This document shows positions 6,636 through 14,637 of a stretch of DNA of 42,129 nt, in pieces. This DNA comes from a virus: IMG/VR virus record IMGVR_UViG_3300044712_000257, positions 1 to 42,129 of that record; one strand, 5' to 3'. The translations under genes were made by a program, and so were the position numbers. Numbering within the stretch: the first letter of the stretch is position 1; each line of letters starts with the position of its first letter. The notes under the pieces were generated by a model. It had not been told where the DNA came from. It saw nothing but the letters and a program-made list of their open reading frames with translations, and did not search any database.

Positions 6636-6856
6636 GATTTCCTCCTTTTGTCTTTAGTTGCTCTGTTCAATAATTCTAAATTGAGTTGTATTAAAAAATC
6701 TTCCCAATACTTTTCAGCTTGAGCAAAACTTATATGATGATGTTCTTTAAAACCTTCTTCATCATTATCATTATAAAAGCTATCTAGTGCCTGTAATGCG
6801 TAAGTTGGTTTACATAGATTAAATATGAATAATAATTGTTTAGTATTTAATTTCAT
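6632..6856 (-). CDS. Hypothetical protein, 74 aa
   Basis: This small protein starts at ATG 6856 behind AGGAG; an in-frame start at 6895 would overlap the upstream gene further and lacks a good site. The N-terminal half is hydrophobic and helical (L-L-F-I-F-N-L-C). It is followed by an acidic stretch with three consecutive histidines near residue 39 and a basic C terminus. It is not recognised. It is part of the tightly packed early operon. Confidence 0.6.
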   Translation of the reverse strand: MKLNTKQLLFIFNLCKPTYALQALDSFYNDNDEEGFKEHHHISFAQAEKYWEDFLIQLNLELLNRATKDKRRKS

Positions 6857-6857
6857 A

Positions 6858-7148
6858 TTAATCTCCTGTATATTCACCAGAACCTTTATTTGCATAGTAA
6901 TCTGCAGTTATGCTTGCTGGTGGGTTAGGGTTAAAAGGTTTTGGCGCGGCTACTGTTATATATTTTTTAACAAAATCAATAGCATATTGAACTGAACAAC
7001 TTGGAAGTTCTGGAATTGCTATTACAATAGCGGCTAGATACCCTGTTCGTTCTGGTAAATTCATATTTGTTTCATTTAATAACATTCTATTACATTCTAC
7101 TAATCTTTTTTCTATTTCCCTAATTTTGTTCAACGATAAATCTTTCAT
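6858..7148 (-). CDS. Hypothetical protein, 96 aa
   Basis: This 96-residue protein starts behind AAATAAGGAGGATAT, a strong site. The N-terminal 25 residues are a charged helix, the middle is more hydrophobic, and the C-terminal third is Pro/Asn/Gly-rich and likely disordered. It overlaps neither neighbour strongly but sits in the same leftward operon between a zinc-ribbon gene and a small acidic gene. No family is recognised. Confidence 0.65.
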   Translation of the reverse strand: MKDLSLNKIREIEKRLVECNRMLLNETNMNLPERTGYLAAIVIAIPELPSCSVQYAIDFVKKYITVAAPKPFNPNPPASITADYYANKGSGEYTGD

Positions 7149-7161
7149 ATATCCTCCTTAT

Positions 7162-7344
7162 TTACGATTTACTATTAATTACTGGACTATAATCTCCTTC
7201 GCACTCACTACATATATATCTGCCTTTATTGTTATGTAAAACTATATTAAATTCCTTTTGGCAAATATAACACTTCTTATTATCTGTTTCACACCATTCA
7301 CAAAACTCTGACTCTGTTACACCGCCACATTCTTTGCATGTCAT
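7162..7344 (-). CDS. Small zinc-ribbon protein
   Basis: This 60-residue protein has four CxxC knuckles: C-K-E-C, C-E-W-C, C-Y-I-C and C-S-E-C. They are arranged as two zinc-binding pairs, consistent with a double zinc ribbon. I chose ATG 7344, which follows GGAGATAATT; an in-frame ATG at 7356 overlaps the previous gene. Small zinc ribbons of this kind in phages often bind nucleic acid or host transcription and translation proteins. The target here is unknown. It is early in the leftward operon, which fits a host-takeover or regulatory factor. Confidence 0.7.
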   Translation of the reverse strand: MTCKECGGVTESEFCEWCETDNKKCYICQKEFNIVLHNNKGRYICSECEGDYSPVINSKS

Positions 7345-7346
7345 AA

Positions 7347-7736
7347 TTATCTCCATGGGTTAGTATTGTTGTTTATCCTATTTACACCTAAAGAAAATTC
7401 AAACTGATTTTCATTTATAGTATAGTATCCTAAAGCTATTTTCCATTCATTTTCTTGCCAGCCTCTATTTTTAGCAACTATTGGGTCTGTTGGAGGATAC
7501 ATCTTTAATTCATTCTGAATATATGCTCTAATTCTTTTAGGAGAATCAAGTGGAGGTAAATCATATATAGTATCTAATTTAATATAATTATCTCCATTAA
7601 TATTATCTATTAGCTCTGGATAAAATAACTTAACCCATTCTATTGTAAGTTCCTTATCACTATTTCTAGTAGCAGGATAGAATTTTAAAATATATTCTAT
7701 TCTTTCTTTCTGTTTTTTAATATCACTTATATTCAT
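7347..7736 (-). CDS. Hypothetical protein, 129 aa
   Basis: This 129-residue protein starts at ATG 7736 behind AAGAGGTAT. A longer version from ATG 7766 would run back into the preceding small gene and lacks a site. It has a basic helical N terminus, repeated Tyr-Pro and Phe-Tyr-Pro segments, and a Trp-containing middle. No family is recognised. It overlaps the zinc-ribbon ribosome binding site, so translation is probably coupled. Confidence 0.6.
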   Translation of the reverse strand: MNISDIKKQKERIEYILKFYPATRNSDKELTIEWVKLFYPELIDNINGDNYIKLDTIYDLPPLDSPKRIRAYIQNELKMYPPTDPIVAKNRGWQENEWKIALGYYTINENQFEFSLGVNRINNNTNPWR

Positions 7737-7746
7737 TTTATACCTC

Positions 7747-7896
7747 TTAAAAAATAAAGGAGCCATATGAGGGTTCGTAATCTAGAAGGTTACTAGACGG
7801 AGTTTTTAAGCTCGCACCCATTGGCTCATTGTTGTTATTAAAGTTTTTGGACACAAAAAAAACCTTATGTGTATTTACGATTTCCTTTTGCTTCAT
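7747..7896 (-). CDS. First gene of the leftward operon, 49-aa hypothetical protein
   Basis: A 49-residue frame starts at ATG 7896 behind a strong AAAAAGGAGGG site and ends at TAA 7747-7749. It is the first gene downstream of the predicted leftward promoter at 7950-7978. The protein is polar, with a short hydrophobic V-F-F-V patch and a Pro/Ser/Tyr-rich C-terminal half. Its coding DNA also contains nested inverted repeats (7760-7827) ending in a T-rich run on the minus strand (7750-7759), so the message may fold. No family is recognised. Confidence 0.6.
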   Translation of the reverse strand: MKQKEIVNTHKVFFVSKNFNNNNEPMGASLKTPSSNLLDYEPSYGSFIF

Positions 7897-7949
7897 TCTG
7901 CCCTCCTTTTTGTATCTACGAGTTTACTGTTTTTTATTTTACAAGTACC

Positions 7950-7978
7950 ATTATATTACAATACTGTTTTATTGTACA
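7950..7978 (-). promoter_or_regulatory. Predicted leftward sigma-70-type promoter
   Basis: On the minus strand a perfect TATAAT (-10) at 7950-7955 lies 17 bp from a TGTACA (-35, four of six matches) at 7973-7978. It points toward the first leftward gene, 54 bp away. Spacing is ideal. Use of a host housekeeping sigma factor is inferred. Confidence 0.55.
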
Positions 7979-8108
7979 TAAAAAAATGTAAATTTTTAAA
8001 TTTATTTTTTTGTAATAATTTTTTATAAAATTTAATATATCATACTATTTTCAATAAATACACATATTTTATCATAAAAAGCATAACTGTGACATAATGA
8101 CTCAAAAG

Positions 8109-8139
8109 TTATGAACAACTTATTAACAGGTTATTAGTT
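8109..8139. repeat. Three 11-bp-phased TTAT units
   Basis: TTATGAACA (8109), TTATTAACA (8120) and TTATTAGTT (8131) start exactly 11 bp apart, one helical turn. The first two resemble DnaA boxes (TTATCCACA) at seven of nine positions. They could be degenerate initiator sites or operators. In DNA this AT-rich the evidence is modest. Confidence 0.35.
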
Positions 8140-8188
8140 TTTATTTATTTTCATAAGTAATTAGTAATCAAACCTAGTGTTATACCCT

Positions 8189-8216
8189 GTATATAGCCTA
8201 TATATAGGTAGTATAC
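8189..8216. repeat. 28-bp inverted repeat, candidate operator
   Basis: GTATA (8189-8193) and TATAC (8212-8216) flank a perfect 12-bp palindrome CCTATATATAGG (8197-8208) with symmetric 3-bp gaps. The two-fold symmetry and the site in the divergent control region suggest a dimeric regulator site. The window encodes candidate HTH proteins (39299-39430 and 41205-41522) that could bind it. Confidence 0.45.
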
Positions 8217-8231
8217 ACATATATTTAGTTA

Positions 8232-8260
8232 AGTAGTATATCTAGTAGTATATTTAGTAG
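8232..8260. repeat. 12-bp tandem repeat
   Basis: AGTAGTATATCT (8232-8243) and AGTAGTATATTT (8244-8255) are adjacent copies with one difference, followed by a partial copy AGTAG. They lie 16 bp after the inverted repeat. They could be iterons for the initiator or part of a promoter-control site. Confidence 0.5.
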
Positions 8261-8410
8261 CTTCTAATTAATACTGTTTTTATATAATTATCATTTAAAT
8301 GAATTATATTAAAAGTATATAGATTTCTATATATTCATTAATTTGAGTGAACCTGGGTGAATCTGGTGCATAAGATGTAATTTTTGCGGTATATAGTAAA
8401 GGAACTTAAT

Positions 8411-8785
8411 ATGTATTCAAAACGATACAAAATAATAAATAAGATTTTAAAGAACTATAAAGAAGGCATGGGAATATATAAATCCTGTCAAGTTACTGGT
8501 ATTTGTTATGGAACTTTTATGTATTGGTTGAGGCAAGAAAAAAGATTGCATAATGTTTTTGAAAGAATGAAACAGGATAAAACAGAATTGGTTGAGGATA
8601 GTTTATTTACTCAAGCAATTAAAGGTGATGTGCCTGCAATTAAATTTTACTTAACAAATAGAGGAACTAACTGGAAAGAAAAACCAGAAGTATCTGTAGA
8701 AAATCATACGCACTATGTCGTCGTGAGAAACCAAAAAGAGTTTGAGGAAAGCCAAAATGCCGAAAGAGAAGCAAGTAAAACTTAA
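8411..8785 (+). CDS. Terminase small subunit
   Basis: This 124-residue protein has an N-terminal helix-turn-helix region (about 10-45, with C-Q-V-T-G-I-C-Y-G-T-F). The pattern L-V-E-D-S-L-F-x-Q-A-I-K-G-D-x-P-A-I-K-F follows, ending in Y-L-T-N-R-G-T-N-W-K. It is typical of phage terminase small subunits that bind the packaging site. I chose ATG 8411, preceded by AAAGGAAC; a TTG at 8384 is in frame but lacks a site. The gene overlaps the large subunit by 29 bp. It is the first gene of the late operon. Confidence 0.85.
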   Translation: MYSKRYKIINKILKNYKEGMGIYKSCQVTGICYGTFMYWLRQEKRLHNVFERMKQDKTELVEDSLFTQAIKGDVPAIKFYLTNRGTNWKEKPEVSVENHTHYVVVRNQKEFEESQNAEREASKT

Positions 8786-10058
8786 TTACCCACAAAGCAA
8801 ATTTATATTTTCTAATGACTTAAATGTCTGTATTAAGGGAACTTGGGGATGTGGGAAAAGTTTAGCAGGTCTAATAGCTGCAAATATAGAGTGTGAGAAC
8901 ATACCTAATAATTTATATTTAATTATTCGTAAAGAATACTGCGATTTGCGTGACAGCACTATGAAAGACTGGGATGCAGAGTTTGGAGATAGACATCCTA
9001 TAGTTGGAAACGATGTTAGATATCCAAATGGTTCTGTATTAATGTTCAGGCATGGTGATGATATAAACGCTTTAAAGAATGCAAACCTTGGTGGTGCGTT
9101 AATGATACAAGCAGAAGAAATGTGTGAAGAAGATTTTTATTTCTTGCGTGGTAGATTAAGACGCAAAGAAGGAACTAGACAGTTAAGACTAGAATGTAAC
9201 TATGATGGGCATAACTGGATATACAAGTTATTCAACGAGATGAAGATAGGAGAACTTATAACTACAAATACTTTTGACAATGAAATGAATTTGCCAGCAG
9301 ATTATATTGAATCACTAAAGAAGTTACCAGATAGGATGCAGAGAATACATCTATACGGAAGTGATGAAGAATCAACAGGTTTAGTATTTGATGAGTTTAG
9401 AGCGCATAAACACCTAATAGCCCCATATAAACTGCCAACAGAGTTTGAGCGAGTATTCGCCCTTGACCATGGATTGACTAATCCAACTGCAGTATTATGG
9501 GGTGCAATTGATTATGACGGAAAGATATATATATTTGATGAGCATTATGAAGCAGGTAAACTAATATCATATCACTCTGCACAAATAAAACTACGAGGTA
9601 ATGCTTCAACTAGGTTCATTGACCCTTCTTGTTTTAATAAGATAGCTTCACAGAATAGAATATACTCAATAGCAGAAGAATACGCAGATAATGGAATACA
9701 GTTCCAACCGGCTAACAATGAAGTTCTAGCAGGGATAAACAGAGTAAATGAATACTTTAAATCTGATATGTTGTTTATATTTAAAAACTGCACAAATACT
9801 ATTAGAGAAATAGAAAGCTATAAGTGGAAAGAGTTAAAGCCAGGAAGTGAACATAATAGACCAGAAGAACCAGTTAAGCGAAATGACCATGCAATGGACG
9901 CATTAAGATATTTAGTGATGTCAAGACCACAAGCTACTGCTAAACCACCAGCATCTGAATATAAAACTCACGATGAACGCATATTTGATAATATACAGAA
10001 ACAAATTAAAAGACAACAGGAAGAAGAAAGACAACAGGAATCGGAGATGTATATATGA
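8757..10058 (+). CDS. Terminase large subunit
   Basis: This 433-residue packaging motor has a Walker A motif G28-T-W-G-C-G-K-S35 and a Walker B segment A-L-M-I-Q-A-E with Glu120-121. The C-terminal nuclease domain shows F-A-L-D-H-G-x-T-N-P-T near 233, R-F-I-D-P-S, and N-D-H-A-M-D-A-L-R-Y near 380. ATG 8757 follows GAGGA; the in-frame TTG at 8742 is less likely. It overlaps the small subunit gene, and its stop overlaps the next start as ATGA. It drives ATP-dependent packaging and cuts the concatemer, together with the portal downstream. Confidence 0.95.
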   Translation: MPKEKQVKLNYPQSKFIFSNDLNVCIKGTWGCGKSLAGLIAANIECENIPNNLYLIIRKEYCDLRDSTMKDWDAEFGDRHPIVGNDVRYPNGSVLMFRHGDDINALKNANLGGALMIQAEEMCEEDFYFLRGRLRRKEGTRQLRLECNYDGHNWIYKLFNEMKIGELITTNTFDNEMNLPADYIESLKKLPDRMQRIHLYGSDEESTGLVFDEFRAHKHLIAPYKLPTEFERVFALDHGLTNPTAVLWGAIDYDGKIYIFDEHYEAGKLISYHSAQIKLRGNASTRFIDPSCFNKIASQNRIYSIAEEYADNGIQFQPANNEVLAGINRVNEYFKSDMLFIFKNCTNTIREIESYKWKELKPGSEHNRPEEPVKRNDHAMDALRYLVMSRPQATAKPPASEYKTHDERIFDNIQKQIKRQQEEERQQESEMYI

Positions 10059-10321
10059 TTATAACTTTAAGTGCAATAGCTATAGTTGAATGTGGTATGT
10101 TGATTGCTTTTGTTATTCATTCTACTAAAGAACGCAAGTATTTAATTGAAAAACTATTGCAGAAAGAAAACCTAATAAAGCCAATAGATACATCAACTCC
10201 AGTTCCGATTAAAGATAAATATATTAACTATGAGCAAGCAGATGCAATATTAAGACGAGAATTAGGTGATGAACAATACGAACAGTTAGTTAGTGAACAG
10301 GAATACGGACATATAGGATAA
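10055..10321 (+). CDS. Small membrane protein, 88 aa
   Basis: This 88-residue protein has an N-terminal membrane span (about residues 2-22) followed by a basic K-E-R-K segment and a soluble C-terminal region with L-R-R-E-L-G-D-E. It overlaps the terminase stop as ATGA and precedes the portal gene. Small genes in this position are frequent in podovirus-like genomes, but I recognise no function. Confidence 0.7.
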   Translation: MIITLSAIAIVECGMLIAFVIHSTKERKYLIEKLLQKENLIKPIDTSTPVPIKDKYINYEQADAILRRELGDEQYEQLVSEQEYGHIG

Positions 10322-10325
10322 AAAT

Positions 10326-12377
10326 ATGCTTATAAATCAAAATCCAAATGAACCAGAAACAGTAGAAGATAAGCCGATAAGTCAACCGCCAGAGTTAAGT
10401 AAAGTAGGTAGCGAAATTGAAAGCTATTACAAGACTTGGCTATTAGAACGACAGAAGAATGAAAGACAATGGTATATGAATATGGCTTTCTTTTTGGGTT
10501 ATCAAAGACCAGTATGGAACACTATAACACAGCAGTTTAAACTATCTACATTAGACCCTGACCATAGACGCAGAGTAACTGTTAATAAAATACAACCATC
10601 TATTATGAAAGAAGTTGGTCGTATGGCAAGAAGCAAACCTAAATACTTTGTAGTGCCAGAAGATGATAGTGAAGATTGTAAAGCTATAGCAAAAGTTGGT
10701 GAGGAGATATTAGACTTTTTAGAGCAAGAGTTAAAGCTACAGATATTAAACACAAATTTAAGAACATTGCTTTGTATATATGGGACTGCATTTAAAGATA
10801 TATTCTGGGATAAATATGCAGGAGGAACAATAACAGATGAGATGACAGGTGAAGAAGTTCCAACAGGTGAAGTTGGGCAAGAAATATTAGGACCATTTAA
10901 TATTGTATTAGAACCAGGTGTTTGTGAAATGAAAGACGCCCAGCGGGCTATCATTGTTAAAGCCAGGTCAATTGAATGGGTTAAACAAACATACCCTGAC
11001 TGGGCACATTTAGTTAAGCCAGAAGCAGATAGAGCTACAAGTGCAGTTGAGAAGCAGTTAAATATTCTAATGAATGGTGCAAATCAATCAGTTGTAAGAA
11101 GTGCAAGCGAAGAAAAGAACAATAGTGGATTCGTTAATGTTATTGAGTATAGAGAATTGCCTTGCGAGAAATATCCTAATGGCAGAATAGTAGTAGTAGC
11201 AAACAAAGTTACATTGGCTTCTGGTGATTTACCAATGCAATGGATGATAAAAGATAAGAATTTAGGGTTGCTTAAATATGGGTATATTAAAGTTCCAGGT
11301 ATGCCTTATGATAAAAGTTATATTGAAGCGTGTATTCCAAGTCAGCGTGGATATAACGATGTTATGTCTATACTGTTTGAATATATTAAGACAATTAAAG
11401 GTAAAGTATTAGAAGCAAGAGGACAGAATGTTAGTCAAATAGATAACGAAGTTGGGCAAATAGTTAAATATGATATTGTAGCTGGTGCTGGTAAGCCAGA
11501 GTTTATGAGTCCACCACCATTACCCGCTTATATAGAAAATATGCTAGATAGATGCACTAGGGATATAAGTGATATTACTAGTCAACACGAAATATCTAAA
11601 GCACAGACCCCTCCTGGAATTACAGCAGGTGTTGCTATACAAACACTAGCAGAATTAGATGATACTCAATACTCTAGTGTTCATATGAGATTTGAAGACA
11701 CAGAATTACAGGCAGCAATGATGATGATTAAAACAGTTAAAGAAAAATATACAGAAACTAGAAAGATGGCATTAGTAAATAAAGAGGGTGATTTAAGTGT
11801 AAAGTATTTTGATAAAGCAACTATAGAACAGTTACCTACTAAAATAATAGTCCAAAGAGGTAGTTCGTTACCACAGTTAAAATCTGCTAAACAAGCTCAA
11901 GTTATAGATTTAGTTAAAATAGGATTATATAACCCAGAGAAAGATAAGACTAAAATATTAAAAATGTTAGAGTTTGGAAACATATCAGAAGAAATAGACG
12001 AAGCAACAGCAGATGAGAAACGAGCAAAGTTAGAAAATACTAGAATTGTAACAGAATTACCAATAATGGTTGAAGTATTTGACGAACATAGCATTCATAT
12101 TCAGTATCATAATGATTATCGTAAGACGGCAGATTATGAAAAGCTTACACCAGAGCAGAAAGAGAAAATAGATAGTCATGTGTATATCCATGGTGGTGCT
12201 TTAAGTGGTGAATTGGTTAATGAAGGTGGGCAGTGGGTAAATAAAGCAGAGATACAAGCTAATATGGACCAGCAAGTTCAATCACAAGAGCAACAAGCAC
12301 AGCAATTATTATCACAAGCAGAACAAGAAGTTGGTGGACAAACAGCAGACCAAGCATTACCACAAGGCAGTCTGTAG
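10326..12377 (+). CDS. Portal protein (P22-like)
   Basis: This 683-residue protein has the familiar start of P22-type portals. A Y-K-T-W-L-L-E-R-Q-K-N-E-R-x-W segment is followed by F-F-L-G-Y-Q and a T-V-N-K-I-Q-P motif near residue 86. Later come Y-G-T-A-F-K-D-I near 160 and an A-Q-T-P-P-G-I-T-A-G-V-A-I-Q segment near 430. The last 70 residues are Gln-rich, as in portal barrels. Length agrees with the roughly 700 residues of P22 gp1. It forms the dodecameric DNA channel at the capsid vertex. Its last codons form the first copy of a repeat that continues into the scaffold gene. Confidence 0.9.
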   Translation: MLINQNPNEPETVEDKPISQPPELSKVGSEIESYYKTWLLERQKNERQWYMNMAFFLGYQRPVWNTITQQFKLSTLDPDHRRRVTVNKIQPSIMKEVGRMARSKPKYFVVPEDDSEDCKAIAKVGEEILDFLEQELKLQILNTNLRTLLCIYGTAFKDIFWDKYAGGTITDEMTGEEVPTGEVGQEILGPFNIVLEPGVCEMKDAQRAIIVKARSIEWVKQTYPDWAHLVKPEADRATSAVEKQLNILMNGANQSVVRSASEEKNNSGFVNVIEYRELPCEKYPNGRIVVVANKVTLASGDLPMQWMIKDKNLGLLKYGYIKVPGMPYDKSYIEACIPSQRGYNDVMSILFEYIKTIKGKVLEARGQNVSQIDNEVGQIVKYDIVAGAGKPEFMSPPPLPAYIENMLDRCTRDISDITSQHEISKAQTPPGITAGVAIQTLAELDDTQYSSVHMRFEDTELQAAMMMIKTVKEKYTETRKMALVNKEGDLSVKYFDKATIEQLPTKIIVQRGSSLPQLKSAKQAQVIDLVKIGLYNPEKDKTKILKMLEFGNISEEIDEATADEKRAKLENTRIVTELPIMVEVFDEHSIHIQYHNDYRKTADYEKLTPEQKEKIDSHVYIHGGALSGELVNEGGQWVNKAEIQANMDQQVQSQEQQAQQLLSQAEQEVGGQTADQALPQGSL

Positions 12378-12565
12378 ATTATAGATTATGACCAAGCGAG
12401 CTTCGCAGTCAGTTACATTTCGTAATTGACCAAGCAGAAGAAAGGCAGTCAAAGATGGAGGTAGTTATGGAAGATACATCAGTATTGGATAACCAAGCAA
12501 TTGACAATGGACAAGGGCAGTCTGAAGTTACAGACCAAGCAGTGGACAATAGTCAAGGGGCAGTT
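12348..12565 (+). repeat. Five degenerate GACCAAGCA...GGCAGTC repeats
   Basis: Units at 12348-12372, 12390-12410, 12428-12450, 12491-12522 and 12533-12565 each begin with GACCAAGCA (one base different in two copies) and end with GGCAGTC or a near match, with 6-16 bases between. The array crosses the end of the portal gene, the 89-bp gap and the start of the scaffold gene. It may be the remains of an expanded Gln-rich coding repeat. Confidence 0.7.
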
Positions 12566-13246
12566 AGCCAACAGGCAGAGGAACGTATTAAGTTTGGAGA
12601 TGGGGAATATTCTAAAAGCGAAATTGAAGCTTGGAAAAAATCCCACGATAATTACAGTAAATGGCAAGGTGAATTAACACAACGCAGTCAGCATGTATCT
12701 AGGATGGAGGAGATAGTAAAGGATTTAAAAGACCCTAGTATAAGCAATGATGCAAAAATGAAATGGCTTAAAGATAACTTTCTTACTAAAGAGGAAGCTA
12801 AAGCCGCAACTGACCAGATGAATAGAACTGGAACAATGACTCCAGAACTTAAAGCTCTAATGAGTGAGCTAAACGAAATGAAAGAGTGGAGAAAAAAACA
12901 GGAATTTCAGCAAAGTCAGCAAGCTGCATTAGCAGAACGAGAACAAGCTAGAACTCTTTATAAAGACAGATGGACACCAAAGATTGAAAGGCACGTAACT
13001 GGCATATGGGTGAATGAAGGTGGGAAATATGCAGATGTTGCTAAACAATATTTGGCGGATTTAGACGAAGCCATTGCTAATCATCAGAAAAATTATATTA
13101 ACGGAAAGAAAGCTGATATTAAAAATCCTGCATTAACTCCAAAAGGTGGATATGTGCCGACATCAACAGATAAAAAACTATCTCTTGGTGATGGAAGTGC
13201 TAAAGCGTCAATGCTTGAGCGCTTAAACACAAGAGTAGCTGAATAA
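12467..13246 (+). CDS. Capsid scaffolding protein
   Basis: This 259-residue protein is highly charged and helical with no hydrophobic core stretches. It has an Asn/Gln/Asp-rich disordered N terminus (residues 8-38), a central coiled-coil-like region (about 110-165, M-S-E-L-N-E-M-K-E-W-R-K-K-Q), and a C-terminal segment ending E-R-L-N-T-R-V-A-E. Its place between portal and major capsid protein is the classic scaffold position. ATG 12467 has GGAGGT five bases upstream, so I prefer it to ATG 12455. Scaffolds guide capsid assembly and leave the particle. Confidence 0.8.
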   Translation: MEDTSVLDNQAIDNGQGQSEVTDQAVDNSQGAVSQQAEERIKFGDGEYSKSEIEAWKKSHDNYSKWQGELTQRSQHVSRMEEIVKDLKDPSISNDAKMKWLKDNFLTKEEAKAATDQMNRTGTMTPELKALMSELNEMKEWRKKQEFQQSQQAALAEREQARTLYKDRWTPKIERHVTGIWVNEGGKYADVAKQYLADLDEAIANHQKNYINGKKADIKNPALTPKGGYVPTSTDKKLSLGDGSAKASMLERLNTRVAE

Positions 13247-13257
13247 CGGAGGATTTT

Positions 13258-14595
13258 ATGGCTGGGCAAACACTTACACTATTAGCGGATGCATTGAAGA
13301 TAGACTATAAAGGACCAATTAACGATAGTTTATATAATATGACTCCGTTTGTAGCAATGTTAGAAACAGAAACATCAGAAGTAAAAGTAAATGGTAGAAA
13401 TTTAGAAGCAGTTGTTCCAATTAAACTTGGTAGAAACACAAGAGTTGGAGCAAGGTCAGTAGGAGCAGCACTTCCAACAGCTGGATATGTAAAGATTAAA
13501 GATTTTACAATTCCTCTTGCATATTTGTATGGACCAATCAGATTTGATGGTCAGTCAATTAAAGCATCTGAAAAGAGTGCATTAGCGTTTGCCAATGTTA
13601 TTGACCTAGAAGTCAATGGCATGGTAGAAGCGATGAAACTTGATGTTAACAGACAGATGTGTAATGGAACAACAACTGGTATGCTTTGTCAGACAAATGG
13701 TGCTGGTGGTGGTGCAACATCAACAGTAACAGTTGATAATCCAGGAACTGCGTTTTTAGAAGAAGGTATGCCAATATATTCACTAAATGCAGAAACATCA
13801 GGAACAGCGGCAGCAGATGAAGATATATCAGAAGGTCTAACAGAAAGCACTTGCTATACTGTATTTAATATTATCAACGAAACACAGTTCACGCTTGGTA
13901 ATGCAGATTGCACAGCAGCAGTTGATACAGAAAAATGGCATGATAACCATTTCATTTTTAGGTATGGCAATGCTGATAAAGAAATGATGGGATTAAGGGG
14001 TATTGTTGATAATGAAGCAGTAAAAGCTTCTTCTTCTTGGTGGGGTTTTGGAACAGCAGTAACAACTTTCCAGGGATTAAGCAGAGCAACATATCCTAGA
14101 CTAGATGCAGTTATAAGTCATGCTTCTGGAGTAAACAGAGCATTGAGTGAGGAAATAATTGGTTCACACTTTGATTCTATTGAAAAGAAAGCAGGACAGA
14201 CAGCAAATAAGTCTAGTTATGTTATATTTTCTGACCACAAAATAAGACAGAAATTCTTTGCTTTACTTTATGGCGATAGAAGATATACACCAAACACACT
14301 TGACCTTAAGGGTGGATGGAAGACACTAGCTTATCAGTATGGAAACAGTGAAATACCATGGTTAGTAGATAAACAGATTATACCTAACGCAGTATTCACT
14401 TTGGATACAAAGACACTTTCTATAATTCAATCTGGTAAATATGAATGGATGCAGGAAGATGGCAATATGTTCCAGAGAGTTATTGATGGAAATGGTAGAT
14501 ATGATGCATACGAAGCGATGTTATTTAACTATATGTCGCTAATGTGCAAAAACCCTATCAGGAATGGTGCAATTAGGGATATAAGCGAAGCATAA
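13258..14595 (+). CDS. Major capsid protein
   Basis: This 445-residue protein begins A-G-Q-T-L-T-L-L-A-D-A-L-K and has the helix D-L-E-V-N-G-M-V-E-A-M-K-L-D-V-N-R-Q-M followed by G-T-G-M-L near residue 140. This is typical of HK97-fold major capsid proteins in short-tailed phages. It starts behind CGGAGGATTTT, the strongest ribosome binding site in the late region, in line with high expression. Residues about 150-240 look like an inserted beta-rich domain. A stable hairpin follows the stop codon. Confidence 0.9.
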   Translation: MAGQTLTLLADALKIDYKGPINDSLYNMTPFVAMLETETSEVKVNGRNLEAVVPIKLGRNTRVGARSVGAALPTAGYVKIKDFTIPLAYLYGPIRFDGQSIKASEKSALAFANVIDLEVNGMVEAMKLDVNRQMCNGTTTGMLCQTNGAGGGATSTVTVDNPGTAFLEEGMPIYSLNAETSGTAAADEDISEGLTESTCYTVFNIINETQFTLGNADCTAAVDTEKWHDNHFIFRYGNADKEMMGLRGIVDNEAVKASSSWWGFGTAVTTFQGLSRATYPRLDAVISHASGVNRALSEEIIGSHFDSIEKKAGQTANKSSYVIFSDHKIRQKFFALLYGDRRYTPNTLDLKGGWKTLAYQYGNSEIPWLVDKQIIPNAVFTLDTKTLSIIQSGKYEWMQEDGNMFQRVIDGNGRYDAYEAMLFNYMSLMCKNPIRNGAIRDISEA

Positions 14596-14608
14596 ACTTA
14601 ACGCAAAC

Positions 14609-14637
14609 CCCAGTGGGAGATAAAAACTCTCACTGGG
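14609..14637 (+). terminator. Hairpin after the capsid gene, probable attenuator
   Basis: CCCAGTGGGAG (14609-14619) and CTCTCACTGGG (14627-14637) pair over 11 bp with one G-U, around a 7-base loop. No T run follows, so it is not a full intrinsic terminator. It may lower read-through or protect the capsid mRNA 3' end. Confidence 0.6.

Larger units (their letters stand above)
7897..8410. promoter_or_regulatory. Divergent control region between the two operons
   Basis: This is the largest non-coding gap (514 bp), and both operons diverge from it. It contains a leftward promoter, a very AT-rich stretch (about 7979-8090, almost only A and T), three 11-bp-phased TTAT-type units (8109-8139), a 28-bp inverted repeat (8189-8216) and 12-bp tandem repeats (8232-8260). 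No credible reading frame is seen on either strand. The combination of AT-rich DNA with short phased repeats also suits a replication origin. A good sigma-70-like rightward promoter could not be picked with confidence. Confidence 0.75.

Noticed and set aside
7760-7827. tRNA-like element with a GGGTTCG arm and an acceptor-like GAGCCA/TGGCTC stem
   Set aside because: The T-loop-like arm comes before the anticodon-like hairpin on the plus strand, the 7-base loop lacks U33 on either strand, and a 49-aa frame with a strong ribosome binding site covers it.
5023-7883. Repeated TATTTACGATTT sequence (5023, 7159, 7872 and a near copy at 6629) as a possible dispersed regulatory motif
   Set aside because: Each copy lies at or inside a gene start or end, in different codon contexts (I-V-N, or K-S-stop). 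Spacing is irregular, so chance in AT-rich coding DNA is likely.
8109-8128. Bona fide DnaA boxes
   Set aside because: Both sites match only seven of nine consensus positions and lack the central CC, so I report them only as phased repeats.
10502-10954. Long reading frames opposite the portal, fibre and other late genes
   Set aside because: They are antisense shadows of well-supported genes, lack ribosome binding sites and have low-complexity composition.
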